From positions 1-12,174 of the forward strand of contig JADGJC010000656.1 in assembly GCA_027596075.1 (NCBI GenBank): DNA of 12,174 bases. The letters are read 5' to 3'. This document shows, one piece after another, positions 1-8,619 of the stretch. The translations under genes and the position numbers were made by a program. The stretch comes from Rhizophlyctis rosea. Its lineage: Eukaryota; Chytridiomycota; Chytridiomycetes; Rhizophlyctidales; Rhizophlyctidaceae. Below the pieces are notes generated by a model that saw only the letters and a program-made list of their open reading frames with translations, was not told the origin of the DNA and did no database searches. Within the stretch, counting starts at the first letter, position 1; each line of letters starts with the position of its first letter.

Positions 1-109
1 TTTCAGATTGTCTGAACACGTGACCTGTGAGTCACCATTCAGATCCCATTCAATCTGACCACTACGGATGCTCTTACCACCAGAAGCGTGTTTTGGAATG
101 ATGACTCAC

Positions 110-292
110 GTGAAGGTACGTCCAAACTGTTGGACAAATTCACATTGATTCGGTTGTCCATATCGACACTTGTAACAGTATCATCCGGACGTTGGACATT
201 GGATTTTGCGAGAGAAGAGAGCGGTATGGTCCTTGCTTTTTCGTCCACTGTCTCGAATATGTTTGTGTGAGGGCATATGTTCAGTAGAATGG
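110..292 (-). CDS. Possible internal exon of an unrecognised protein (partial gene)
   Basis: A 183-base stretch on the minus strand is open throughout. On its upstream side it is bounded by a strong acceptor: a T/C-rich tract and then TATGATAG, ending at base 293. On its downstream side is a perfect GTGAGT donor reading from base 109. It would encode about 60 residues that start hydrophobic (AILLNICPHTNIF) and continue polar (ETVDEKARTIPLSSLAKS). No domain is recognised. Sequence further upstream on the same strand, around 300-396, encodes a Trp/Phe/Leu-rich stretch in another frame that could belong to a membrane segment of the same gene, but no join could be fixed. The rest of the gene would lie outside the window. 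It could equally be chance open sequence. Confidence 0.28.
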
Positions 293-300
293 CTATCATA

Positions 301-582
301 AGAAAAAGGAAAAGCCAAGAATGTTATCATGAAACCCCACGACAGAAGCCAGATGTCACCCAAAAGATATTCAAGGCCCACCCACGTTGCGTTCACTCCG
401 CTTGATGCTCCCGAACCACATCTGCCACCCGCGCAAAAGCCGCATTATATTCAAGCATTGCATGAGAGGGCAACGTCCCACAGATATAGGAGTTAGATCA
501 ACTCACGCAAATGCTCGTCTGTCTGCAGCACCCTGCAATTAAAGAGTAGGTTTGAATATGCTATGTTCATTGACCTCCCAAG
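301..582. other. No supported gene
   Basis: Apart from a minus-strand Trp/Phe/Leu-rich reading near 300-396 that might belong to the exon at 110-292, nothing coding, structured or repeated was recognised here. Confidence 0.4.
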
Positions 583-828
583 ATGAGCGTCCGGACCTTG
601 ACGTTCTGTTCTGCTCTCGCAATCTCAGCCTACTTCGCCCCATCCCTGGCTTTGTGCTCGATTCTCGTGGTGCCATCGGCTGATATAACATTGTCGATGT
701 CAGCAAATACGACGCTGGGAACATTTGATGAGGTGGGCGGGTTGTCGATGTGCAACCCTGATGATGTACGAGCAACCATCATGATAGTATTACCCCGACA
801 AGTGAAGAGCACGATTATTCTGGCATAA
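583..828 (+). CDS. Possible small secreted protein, 81 aa
   Basis: This short ORF begins in an acceptable context (A at -3). Its N-terminus looks like a signal peptide: a basic MSVR start, a hydrophobic core around residues 5-20, and Ala-x-Ala before a likely cleavage site near residue 23 (SLA/LC). The predicted mature part of about 58 residues has two cysteines and one NTT glycosylation sequon, and it ends in IILA. No family is recognised, no intron is evident and the coding signal is weak. Overlapping open frames on the other strand show no better features. It may be a genuine small secreted protein, an exon of a larger gene, or chance. Confidence 0.25.
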   Translation: MSVRTLTFCSALAISAYFAPSLALCSILVVPSADITLSMSANTTLGTFDEVGGLSMCNPDDVRATIMIVLPRQVKSTIILA

Positions 829-1325
829 ATTTTACCTATTGAGCACTGCAGCGGGCAATCGCAGCGTGTCATGTCATGTCACCAGGCAGTGGCAGGCATC
901 ACCTGGGCTTTTTGGGCAGTGGGGCCGTTGTGCAAATGTGAATGAACTGGTTGGTGGCACAGTGCGGTACGGTGTGTGCGGGACGGACCGTGGCTTAGGT
1001 GGTCGCGGACTTCACAAGAAATCAGGCCCTGAATGAAAGTCAGGGAATGATGAAAAGCGTGTATTGCGTGTATGAACGTGTATGCGGTGTGTGAGAGTGA
1101 GTGAGTGAGTGAGTTGAGTGATGAGTGGATTTGAAGATTGATTGCATGCAATGGGTGCGTGCATTGGACTGCCTGACTGACTTTCATTTGTCTTCGCCTT
1201 TGTTTACTTCCCGCTCAACTTGGCCATTTCTTTCCCACGCTCCTTCCGCATTGACGTATATTTGCATTCTTTACTCGACACATCAACAGAATATACCACG
1301 CAAACAATCCATAGCGAAACTCCCA
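829..1325. other. Gene-poor stretch and likely promoter/5' UTR of the next gene
   Basis: No convincing coding frame. It contains a GAGT tetranucleotide tract (1095-1114). From about 1185 the plus strand becomes T/C-rich, and a TGACGTA (CRE-like) heptamer lies near 1252. This fits a promoter and leader for the gene starting at 1326. The open frame continues upstream of 1326 to 1125, but that part reads like translated leader. Confidence 0.35.
1095..1114 (+). repeat. (GAGT)5 microsatellite
   Basis: Five perfect GAGT units are followed by imperfect TGAGT/GATGAGT continuation. This is a simple repeat upstream of the gene at 1326, with no evident function. Confidence 0.9.
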
Positions 1326-3431
1326 ATGGGGTCGAGACACGGTAGCGATAACGACAGAGAAAACTCGCCACCGAGCCCTCCAGTCCGCATACGGGAACGC
1401 GCTAATAGGCAGCAACAGGCATTCACCTCCCCAATTTGCTGTTCTTTTACACAAGGGCCAATCAACACTCTTTCAATGCTCATTGTGCGACAGCGTCAGC
1501 ACGGCCAGCGACGGAGGGGCCGTTCTCCATCACCAACCCCGCAACGTAATCCGCAACGCCGACGCCCCAATCCACCTCCCACCCCGCAACCCCCACCTCA
1601 ACCCAACCAGGGTCTCACACAACAACCTGCGAATCATCAGCGCCAACTCCCTAATCCGCTTCCCACCCCTCGACACCCACCTCATCCAAATCGGCTCCCG
1701 ACACCTCAACCTCCAAACTTCCTCCCAATCCATCAAAATCCCAACATAATTGCCACTCACCACAACGACGAAGTAAGTTCCGAAGAAGAGGATGCTCAGG
1801 TCCAGCCGGCGCCGCCTAGATGGTTCCCATACTGGCATCTACTCCCACATGAGCTCAACGGCATCATCTTCGACGAAACGCACCCTCGTGGCCATGATCC
1901 CACGCGTCCTCATTATGATGATATGGACGGACATTTTGCCCAGATACTCCACGAATTTTACCAGGAAGAGGTTCCGGACATGGATGACCAGAATGTTGAT
2001 GGGACTGAGGAGGATGAACTGGAGGAAGATGAAAAGATGACTAAGGTATATTTCTGAATCATACAGTGAACGGCATCCGAGACGCTGATGCTCATTTTTC
2101 GATGTGAAGTTTGAGCAGCAGCAGCATGAATGTTTACGTATATGCCAAACACTCATTCAGTCGATGGGTACGTGCAGGATCAGGTCGTCTTCTCTTCTTT
2201 CAAACACTCTTTAAATTATCATTTGTCAGATGCATTCCGACCACCCTACCAGGAAATCAAAGTTGCCATTGGACCGTCCAACAAATATAGTCAAGCCTGG
2301 GATGATTTGATCATGTGGTTACCGTGGGATGATGTTACCATCGGCCCGCATTCCGCCGTTTACAGACGGCCATGGAAAGTGTCAATCCGGCCGTTTATCC
2401 TCCGATGCATTTGGTGGAGGCTGTGGGAAAGCTACAGGCTCTGTATGGGACGGCGGAGGGTCGGGAGGAGTGGTTGTCATCGTCATGTCGAATAGCACAG
2501 AAGAAAGAAGAAGAGGCGCGGGAGAAGGCAGAAAAGCTGCAGCTCGAGAAAGATAAGATTGCAACTCTGGACTGGTTCCGGGTCGCTATTGGTATGTTGG
2601 GCTTGATCCACATCATCCATTGCCATCACTTACAAAATCTCATGCGAGCAGAGAGGGTGAATGTTGGTTGTGGGCTGACAGCGGAAGACTTCGCAAAGGA
2701 CGCTCCGAGTCACAACGCTGCGCTTCTCGATTTACTACGGAAAATCGATCAAGGCTATGCCGGTAGGGACGGGCGCTCATGCGACGTCGTGACTTCCATG
2801 ATCTATTACATTTTTCGTGAAGCGTCGAGGGATGTGTTGCTCGACGTACGGGGAGCGGATGAATCAATCCTGAACAACTTGGCCGACACATACTGCAGTC
2901 TTATCTCGCGACATTGTGGCGAGCTTTACAGCGTCCTATCCAAATATCATGCGCACTCCTACACCGATGAGGGGCTCCGTCTCTTTGCAATCGCATCACG
3001 ATTCCAACAGGAGAAGTTGATTGTTCGTACGATATTCGCGTTGGGCATCTTACGGCTGGAAGGGTTGTGTTACGGGGTTCAGTCGGAGTATAGTAGATTT
3101 TATGAGGGGAAGAGAAGACGCTTGCTGTTTCGATGGGGAGTTCGTAGTACCAGGGAGTTGCCGCCAGGCGGGCAAAGTGAATGGGCGCCTATCGCGTTCC
3201 GGTTGACGATTGCGGAGAGGATTCAGAAGCAAAAAGTGCCATCCGGTGAGTGTACTTTGATATGCTTGAGTGTAGTTGCTCAGTCTACTAAACTTCAAAG
3301 TTACCTGCGTATCTCTACAAGCTCCTTCAGCCACTAAGTTAGCGTCCAACAGAAGAAAGTTTGCAATCATAGTCCAGCATCGTAATCATATGTATGATAA
3401 TACTGAATGTATTAATCAAATCGTTACATGA
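1326..3431 (+). CDS. Unrecognised multi-exon protein: Pro/Gln-rich N-terminus, acidic patches, coiled coil, helical C-terminus
   Basis: Not recognised. The start at 1326 (MGSRHGSDND) opens a 240-codon first exon ending at 2045. Residues about 50-145 are dominated by Pro, Gln, Arg and Asn. Acidic clusters follow (VSSEEEDAQ from residue 150, and an EEDELEEDEK tail). Exon 2 is probably 2110-2167 (FEQQQHECLRICQTLIQSM), after a 64-nt intron and before a GTACGT donor at 2168. The later frame is clear from about 2366: a charged coiled coil (KKEEEAREKAEKLQLEKDK), then a 60-nt intron at 2592-2651 (GTATGT...GCAG), then a long helical region. A last intron at 3246-3300 has GTGAGT, a CTACTAAAC branch site and AAAG. 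The stop is at 3429-3431 if that intron is spliced, or 3335-3337 if it is retained. The join between exon 2 and 2366 is unresolved: the frame from 2230 (DAFRPPYQEIKVAI) is off by one from the downstream frame, and no good donor repairs it. This is either an unusual intron or a frameshift. Confidence 0.6.
2592..2651 (+). other. Probable 60-nt intron, in frame and stop-free
   Basis: It has a GTATGT donor, a CTTAC branch-like site and a GCAG acceptor. Its length is a multiple of three and it contains no stop, so the frame stays open whether it is spliced or retained. Retention would add 20 residues rich in hydrophobics and His (including HIIHCHH) between FRVAI and ERVNV. The canonical splice signals and the change in amino-acid character favour splicing. 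Confidence 0.65.
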
Positions 3432-3572
3432 TTGAAGAAAGAGAAATCATTCTATTCCAAGATGGGACCGAAAGGCTCAGTAATCCATTGGTGCAGGAAG
3501 ATGAAAGCTGTCCGTAGCCCATCTGAGGATCAAGAAAGGGGGGATCGTGGAAGGTCGCTATATATCCTGTAC

Positions 3573-3725
3573 TTATCTGTGGTGTTCCGAGCTTGTGCGA
3601 ACTTGGTGATTGGTCGACACGATTTTTACGAAGTCGCCGCCGTCAACGCCGGTAGAGCGTTCGGTGCCAAAGACTCCATCCAAAGGGTCCTTGTTATTTT
3701 CAGTCGGGTTTTCCTGTCGGAGCAT
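3573..3725 (-). CDS. Weak candidate small ORF, 50 aa
   Basis: A minus-strand ATG at 3725 opens a 50-codon frame ending at a TAA (3573-3575). The product starts MLRQENPTENNKDPLDG and contains VDGGDFVKIVSTN. The composition is protein-like and hydrophilic, unlike the plus-strand readings over the same bases. There is no recognisable domain, and a stop lies two codons upstream of the ATG. It could be an exon remnant, a tiny gene or chance. Confidence 0.2.
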   Translation of the reverse strand: MLRQENPTENNKDPLDGVFGTERSTGVDGGDFVKIVSTNHQVRTSSEHHR

Positions 3726-3851
3726 GGTGTTTTAACTATGTATGGACGAAGTTGTGTAACTAGCGATGAGGTTCAGCAAGGACCCCTTCGACTTTTATGG
3801 GATGCTCGGCAATTCTGGCACTGTTGGTGAACTTGGTACGTGGGGTGGCCG

Positions 3852-3867
3852 TGTTTCCGGGGAAACA
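3852..3867. promoter_or_regulatory. 16-bp inverted repeat, possible regulator site
   Basis: Two perfect 7-bp arms (TGTTTCC and GGAAACA) flank a 2-bp GG centre, about 280 bp upstream of the flavoprotein start. The form suits a dimeric DNA-binding protein. No specific factor is claimed, and one such site can occur by chance. Confidence 0.2.
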
Positions 3868-4144
3868 AGATTCAGCGTCATCCCCACCGTGTCCGAAACT
3901 TCAAACAGGCCCGGGCAACGCGCGTGGGTCCTATAGCAAGTTTCCTCCATCAGCCATCCACTGAATCACAATGTTACACACGTCCATCTCATTGTGGCGG
4001 CTCTGGCCCTGGGATCTGGGTTGCGAAGGGTGGGCATTTTGACAGCAGTTACCATAGGCTACGCAGAGGTCTCTCCCATCTCTCCACCCCTTTGCCATTG
4101 CATCGGGAAGACAACGGGCTCTTCCTGCAATACATTCAGCCAAT

Positions 4145-5904
4145 ATGGTCAAGGTTTTCGATTACGCTGAAGGTGCCGTGATGAACTACATTGTTCGTTG
4201 GTCCGCAACTTTTCAGAACTTTGTGTAAAGAGCTAACTGTGTGGTTTGCAAAGTTGTCAAACACAATACACCAGAGTCCTGCTGGGTCATCCTATACGGC
4301 AATGTATACGACGTGACCTCCTTCGTTCCCAGCCATCCAGGTGGGACAAAGATTATATACCAGCTTGCCGGCACTGATGCAACGGAAGAGTATGATCCCA
4401 TACACCCTTCTGGCACCTTGGAAGAGTCCCTTTCTCCTAGTGCCAGGATTGGTGTGGTCGATCCAGCAACGCTTCCGCATGCAAGAGAAGAGCAAAGGAA
4501 TGATAGCTCAACCGCACAATCAGGAACAACGACAGCAGCGCAGTCAACAGCAGTTGCAATCAAAGGTCCAAATGTCCAATACGTTCCCACAAATGTCAAC
4601 GATTGCCTCAACATGGACGACATCGAAAATCTAGCCACGCAAAAGATCCCACACAAATGCTGGGCATATTACTACTCCGCCAGCGATGATCTATACACAA
4701 AGTCCCACAACACAACCGTCTATCGGCAAATCCTCCTTCGTCCCCGCATCTTCCTCGACATCACCACCTGCTCCACAGCAACAACCTTCCTCGGTCATCC
4801 CGTCTCCCTGCCCATCTTCATCGCCCCAGCAGCAATGGCGAGACTAGCCCACCCAGACGGTGAACAGGGCACCGCAAAAGCCTGCTCCACCTTTGGCGCC
4901 ATGCAAATCATCAGCAACAACGCTTCACAAACCCCTGAAGAGATCGTAGCGGGCGCCAAGGAGGGTCAGATCTTTGGATGGCAGTTATACGTTCAAACCG
5001 ATCGCACGAAATCTGAGAGAATGCTCGCCCGGATCAACAAGTTGAAAGCCATCAAATTTGTTGTTTTGACGCTTGATGCCGCTGTTCCAGGTAAACGTGA
5101 ACACGATGAAAGAGCCAGTAATGTCGGTGCCAAGCTGCCCAACCGTCCTTGGCCCGCCATCACGACAACCAGCACCACAACTCACAACCTGGAGACCGGC
5201 ATTGACGAAGGTTCTGCGAAGGTAGCCGCAGGACAGGACAGCGGCGGAGTTGGTAAATCCCTCTTCCAAGGAACAGCATCCGACCTCACATGGTCCCAAA
5301 CCCTCCCCTGGCTCCGCCAACACACCCACCTCCCCATCGTCCTCAAAGGTCTCCAAACCCACGAAGACGCATACATCGCAACCCACCACCCCTCAATCAA
5401 AGCCATCATCCTCTCCAACCACGGCGGCCGCGCACTAGACACCGCCCCACCCGCCGTCCACACTCTTTTGGAAATTCGGAAATACTGCCCAGAGGTGTTT
5501 GGGAAGTTGGAAGTGTGGATTGATGGTGGAATTCGACGGGGCACGGATGTCGTGAAGGCTTTGTGTTTGGGGGCGAGGGGTGTGGGGGTTGGGAGGCCGG
5601 TGTTGTTTGGGCTTGGTGCTGGGGGTAGGGAGGGTGTGGAGAGGGTGTTGGAGATTTTGAAGGCGGAGATGGAGAGTTGTATGAGGTTGTTGGGAGTTCG
5701 AAGGGTGGAGGAGTTGGGGATGCATTTTGTGAGTATTCATTCCCACTTGCTTCTATCAGCGATGTGTGGCGGTTTGTTGACTGACAAGGTTTTTTTTGAT
5801 GGGATTGTCAGGTCAATACCCGGGCTGTGGAGAGAGATATATATGACGGACCATCGAATTTGGATGCATCGAAGACATGGGTGGGCAGCAAGGCGAAGCT
5901 GTGA
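4145..5904 (+). CDS. Cytochrome b5-FMN dehydrogenase fusion (cytochrome b2/L-lactate dehydrogenase family), three exons, C-terminal AKL
   Basis: The family oxidises L-2-hydroxy acids such as L-lactate with FMN and passes electrons to a fused b5-type haem. Exons are 4145-4172, 4254-5728 and 5812-5904, giving 531 aa. The first 28-nt exon restores the family N-terminus (MVKVFDYAE joined to [11 protein letters not shown]). The cytochrome b5 domain covers about residues 3-78, with haem ligands His37 (HPGG) and His60 (DPIHP). A Ser/Thr/Gln-rich linker covers about 85-113. The FMN alpha/beta-barrel runs from about 117 to 515. It keeps the expected active-site residues: Tyr148, Tyr255 (QLYV), Asp284, Arg291, Lys374 (VLKG), His399 and Arg402 (SNHGGRALD). 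The last exon gives the family ending [16 protein letters not shown] and then finishes SKAKL, a PTS1-type peroxisomal tripeptide. There is no mitochondrial presequence, since the b5 domain starts almost at residue 1. The substrate is inferred only: lactate and other 2-hydroxy acids (for example glycolate) are possible. Confidence 0.93.
4173..4253 (+). other. Intron 1 of the flavoprotein gene (81 nt)
   Basis: A GTGCCG donor (weak), a perfect GCTAAC branch site at 4232-4237 and an AAAG acceptor. Removing it joins GAA-G to TT-GTC-AAA in phase 1 and restores the conserved b5 N-terminus. The only reading without it begins at a GTG (4241), which is not a normal eukaryotic start. Confidence 0.85.
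5729..5811 (+). other. Intron 2 of the flavoprotein gene (83 nt)
   Basis: A GTGAGT donor, an ACTGAC branch site at 5780-5785, a T-tract and a GTCAG acceptor. Splicing gives [17 protein letters not shown], the family-typical end, and the AKL terminus. If the intron is retained the frame stays open, shifts, and ends at 5923 in EYNIWE without the peroxisomal signal. Confidence 0.92.
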
Positions 5905-5995
5905 ATATAATATTTGGGAATGATGCACCCAGAAGTCTGAAGACCCACATCAAGATGACATAAATGTCCCCTTCACTTTGTGCTGATGTTTTGGA

Positions 5996-6001
5996 AATAA
6001 A
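5996..6001 (+). terminator. Polyadenylation signal AATAAA
   Basis: A perfect AATAAA lies 91 bases after the flavoprotein stop codon, in A/T-rich sequence. It is suitably placed for 3' end formation of that transcript. Confidence 0.6.
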
Positions 6002-6407
6002 GAAAATAACCTGACAATATGGCTTCTTTGGGGTGTTGGTGCTCCAAAATCAAAATCAAAGGAAGTGTTTGCATCTGAGTCCCACAATGCTTCCAAAGTG
6101 TTACTGGTCATCGTCTTCAAAAAGCATCAACAACATCACTCTCCCCATTCGGAACGCACCAAGACCCTACAACAGTCCCGCCATGATAGGCCCCTCCGCC
6201 CAACATCGAAAAACATATCACGAAACAAACCGTCATATATTACGAAGATGTCCAACGCATACGTTTGACGCCACGGCCAGCCTAACCTCAACCTTCCACT
6301 CAACATCATACTCATTAGGCGTTCCACAACCCCATCCACAGGACATCCCCATACACAATCTTCACATGCACCAACCCTCCTTCCTCCATCTTTTCCCAAA
6401 AAGAACT
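6002..6407. other. Convergent intergenic region, no supported gene
   Basis: The sequence lies between the end of the flavoprotein gene (+) and the last recognisable part of the decayed minus-strand gene. Open frames on both strands (6033-6452 plus, 6136-6420 minus) show no recognisable features. A GTAAAG donor-like site on the minus strand just below 6412 means the decayed gene could once have continued into this region. Confidence 0.4.
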
Positions 6408-6465
6408 TTACTTCCTCCACCGGCGGAATGCTGCCACAGCTTGCAACCTTAGCAGAGAGTCAGAG

Positions 6466-6675
6466 ACTTCCAAAGTCGTATCGGTGATGATGATGGATGG
6501 GGTATGTAACTCTTTCCGGCGTACTTGTCCCAATGTCACGATCTGTTTCAGCGACTGCGTCGTCATCCAAAACGGCCTCCGATCCCTTTCACTGCCGTGA
6601 TGCTGGCATCGCTTAGCTCCGTGATGTATCTCGCCGGAGACGTCCAAAGTCGTTGCTGTGATGACGATGCATGAG
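6466..6675 (-). repeat. Imperfect repeat encoding ITxTTLxVS within the decayed gene
   Basis: Two copies of about 35 nt, at 6466-6500 and 6640-6675, share CCAAAGTCGT and GTGATGA-type segments on the plus strand. On the minus strand, in one frame, they read SIIITDTTLEVSDS and SCIVITATTLDVSGE. A weaker third copy just upstream reads NSTTDVSAED. Differences fall partly at third codon positions, consistent with an old protein-level repeat. Confidence 0.5.
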
Positions 6676-7137
6676 TATGTGTATGCTTCTTGCGCATCTT
6701 CCGCCGAAACATCCGTGGTCGAGTTTACGACAGGAGTGCCTGCTTCCGACGCTGCCGATGGCATTTCGAGCAATGTGGGATCGTTGATGGTGGGTAAAGG
6801 GATGGCTCTTCCTCCGCATCACTTGCGGCAGCAGCAGCGGTCTTGGTGCTTTCCCTTAAACTATTATTATCCGATACTGTGATTGGATTTTCAGTCGGTG
6901 TTGAATCCGCAAGGGAAGGATACAAAGTTCCAGCTGCGTTCGTCCCATCTTCTACCGGATTTGATTTTGAGTCCCCCTCAGACCCATCTCCCGCCGCTGC
7001 AGCTTGACGACCGTACTTTTCATCAAGCGTTGGGTACAGCCTCTTCGGAGGGATGACTTCCACCTCCGCGGCCAACTTCTTTGCCGGAATCCGCTTGCCA
7101 GGACTGACTGATATCGCCATTCGTCATCGGGACGTGC

Positions 7138-7160
7138 GGGATGGGGATGGGGATGGGGAT
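7138..7160 (+). repeat. GGGGAT hexamer repeat
   Basis: Three to four GGGGAT units lie in tandem. On the minus strand they encode alternating Ser-Pro (SPSPSPS) just before the in-frame TGA at 7124-7126, so the repeat belongs to the low-complexity part of the decayed gene. Confidence 0.75.
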
Positions 7161-7984
7161 GATGAAGGGGGAGGGGTCAGAACCAGTGACTCGACCTCAT
7201 TCGTGTCCTCTGCTCGTGTTCGTTTCAATGAAGATTGGGATGGGGTCAATCCTGGCGAAGGTGGTGTTGAGACTTCGATGGCGTTGGAGAGGACTTTGAG
7301 GGAAGATTGGAGGAGGCTTTTATCGTATATGGCAACGCGGAGGTGGCGCTCGACGTGGAGAAGGGCGGGTTTCGGTCCTGTGTTTTTGTGCAGACTAAGC
7401 TTTAGCTCTACTGTTATTAATTACGGATGCACGAATCTGACGACCCAATTTCAGTGCTTCGTACACAGCTCCCCTTTTTCCAACCCTTTGCGCTGCGACC
7501 TTACGGCTCCACTCAGCTTCGTGCATGCCATGAACCGGCATACTGATCTGTTTGAGGCCAACTCTGCGGATTCCAGCGCCGCACCCCGTCTCCGCTTCGC
7601 CTGACTTCATTCAGTTTCACTGATAAATCATCTGGGGCCCCGCGCCACCTGTGCTTCTGCATCAAGACAACTCACCATTCAAAATAGTATCCAAGATGAC
7701 ACCATTGTAGAGGAAAGGAGTGCGGGTACCAGGGATGATATTACTGCACCAGTGAGATCGTACCAGAATTCGTCGATATCGTCACCGCGAGCCGGTGTCG
7801 TAATAGCTTCAAATGAGGTGGGGCTGGTGTCCGCAGCATTTGTTAACCGCCCGTGAAGAGGTTGTCTGTGTGCACCATTTCGGTGTCTGGAACGCTCGCA
7901 CTAAGGCCGTCCATCGACCTCGACAACCGAGCACCGGCGTCTTCGCAGTTGAACTACTGGGCGCAAATATCGTTGATTTGTTGT

Positions 7985-8395
7985 TCATTTTTCCGATGCC
8001 GCATCTTTGTTGATAATATCAAAAACCCTGCCAGTCAGAACTTCTTTCCCGTCACCGAACAATTTGATCACAACGTCGTCCTCACCGCCGCTTCGTCCCC
8101 GTTCCGCTCCCAATCGCTTGATTACCTGATCCTTCTCTTCGACCAGGCTGTTTGCGAATTCCAGGTCTTCCCGGGCGACATGGAGGTTCTGTTGTGCCAT
8201 GGCGTCCGCGGACTGTAGCTCAAACATTTGCTTTTTTAAAGCTCTGTTCTCTGCTTGGAGGTCTTCGCAAAGGGCGGTGAGGTGCTCTAGCACAGAGACT
8301 CGATCGTCGTATTGTGCCGCGAGGTCCCCATACTCTGTGCGGTATTGCTCCATGTCTCGTTGAAGAGTCTCGACCATGATTTTGAACTCAGCGTT
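7985..8395 (-). other. Coiled-coil exon following the CM1 motif
   Basis: An uninterrupted 136-codon reading begins NAEFKIMVETLQRDMEQ. Residues about 1-95 show heptad-like spacing and many Glu, Gln, Leu and Lys (DLQAENRALKKQMFELQ, VEEKDQVIKRLGAE). The final part (DDVVIKLFGDGKEVLTGRVF) is more globular. It ends at a TGA directly after an A-run. One base fewer there would continue into NEQQINDICAQ, so this stop may be the result of a frameshift. It could still be a real end, giving a short CM1 protein. Confidence 0.75.
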
Positions 8396-8453
8396 CTATC
8401 CATGAATGATGAGGTGCTTGGATGACCATGTAGGTTCATTATTTCGAACTCAC
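8396..8453 (-). other. Intron after the CM1 exon (58 nt)
   Basis: A GTGAGT donor and a GGATAG acceptor on the minus strand. Phase-0 splicing joins MLNE to NAEFKIMVETLQ, which continues the helical pattern expected after CM1. If unspliced, the frame meets a stop within the intron. Confidence 0.8.
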
Positions 8454-8564
8454 CTCATTCAGCATCTCATGCATGCCATCTGGTGACATCTTCTGCATTC
8501 GCTTCTGCAAAAAGTACACCCTCATTTTGAGACCGAAATTTCCACTTTTGAGTTCATCCATGAG
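8454..8564 (-). other. Exon encoding the CM1 gamma-tubulin-complex-binding motif
   Basis: This 37-codon exon reads LMDELK, then the core NFGLKMRVYFLQKRMQ, then KMSPDG and MHEMLNE. It matches the CM1/Cnn_1N consensus: Leu-Lys, then Asn-Phe-x-Leu-Lys-x-Arg-x-Tyr-Phe-Leu, then a basic/Gln-rich helix. The usual Lys-Glu before Asn-Phe is Ser-Gly here. The preceding exon supplies LGLKQREK, the usual Gln-Glu-Lys-type lead-in. Both flanking introns join in phase 0. In the family this helix contacts gamma-tubulin small complexes. Confidence 0.82.
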
Positions 8565-8619
8565 CTAGTGTATAGTGTAAGCTACAGTTACTAGTCCATG
8601 TCAGTAAAACAAGATTTAC
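8565..8619 (-). other. Intron before the CM1 exon (55 nt)
   Basis: On the minus strand it has a GTAAAT donor, a CTGAC branch-like site near its start and a CACTAG acceptor. It joins LGLKQREK to LMDELK in phase 0, giving continuous CM1 homology. This confirms the strand and shows that the gene was spliced. Confidence 0.78.

Larger units (their letters stand above)
3432..4144. other. Intergenic region upstream of the flavoprotein gene
   Basis: About 710 bases with no convincing plus-strand gene. The plus-strand open frames at 3432-3830 and 3840-4181 have no recognisable features, and the second overlaps the flavoprotein start. The region holds a weak minus-strand ORF (3573-3725), a 16-bp palindrome (3852-3867) and T/C-rich promoter-like sequence at about 4071-4095. 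Confidence 0.45.

Noticed and set aside
102..112. TGACTCA overlapping CACGTG, resembling a Gcn4/AP-1 plus E-box site
   Set aside because: On the minus strand the same bases form a GTGAGT splice donor at the end of a possible exon. Short motifs like these occur often by chance, and there is no gene next to them that they would clearly regulate.
1773..1799. Perfect GTAAGT donor with a nearby CAG, as if a short intron
   Set aside because: The interval is only 27 nt, far below a workable intron length, and the frame stays open with sensible acidic protein sequence across it.
3840..4181. Plus-strand ORF of 113 aa overlapping the flavoprotein start
   Set aside because: There is no recognisable feature, and the overlap with exon 1 and intron 1 of a well-supported gene makes it a chance frame.
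5182..5746. Several open frames on both strands inside the flavoprotein gene
   Set aside because: They are shadows of the strongly supported FMN dehydrogenase exon, which has codon bias that keeps other frames open.
7053..7604. Plus-strand ORF of 183 aa
   Set aside because: It overlaps minus-strand sequence with more natural protein character (RHLRVAIYDKSLLQSSLKV, SPSPSPS). Its Arg/Gly/Asp-rich reading is the complement of those codons.
7843..7987. Alternative genetic code or stop readthrough to explain the in-frame TGA/TAG codons
   Set aside because: The flavoprotein in the same window ends at a TGA exactly where its family should end, and the decayed region also has frameshifts and a duplication. 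Decay is the simpler explanation.
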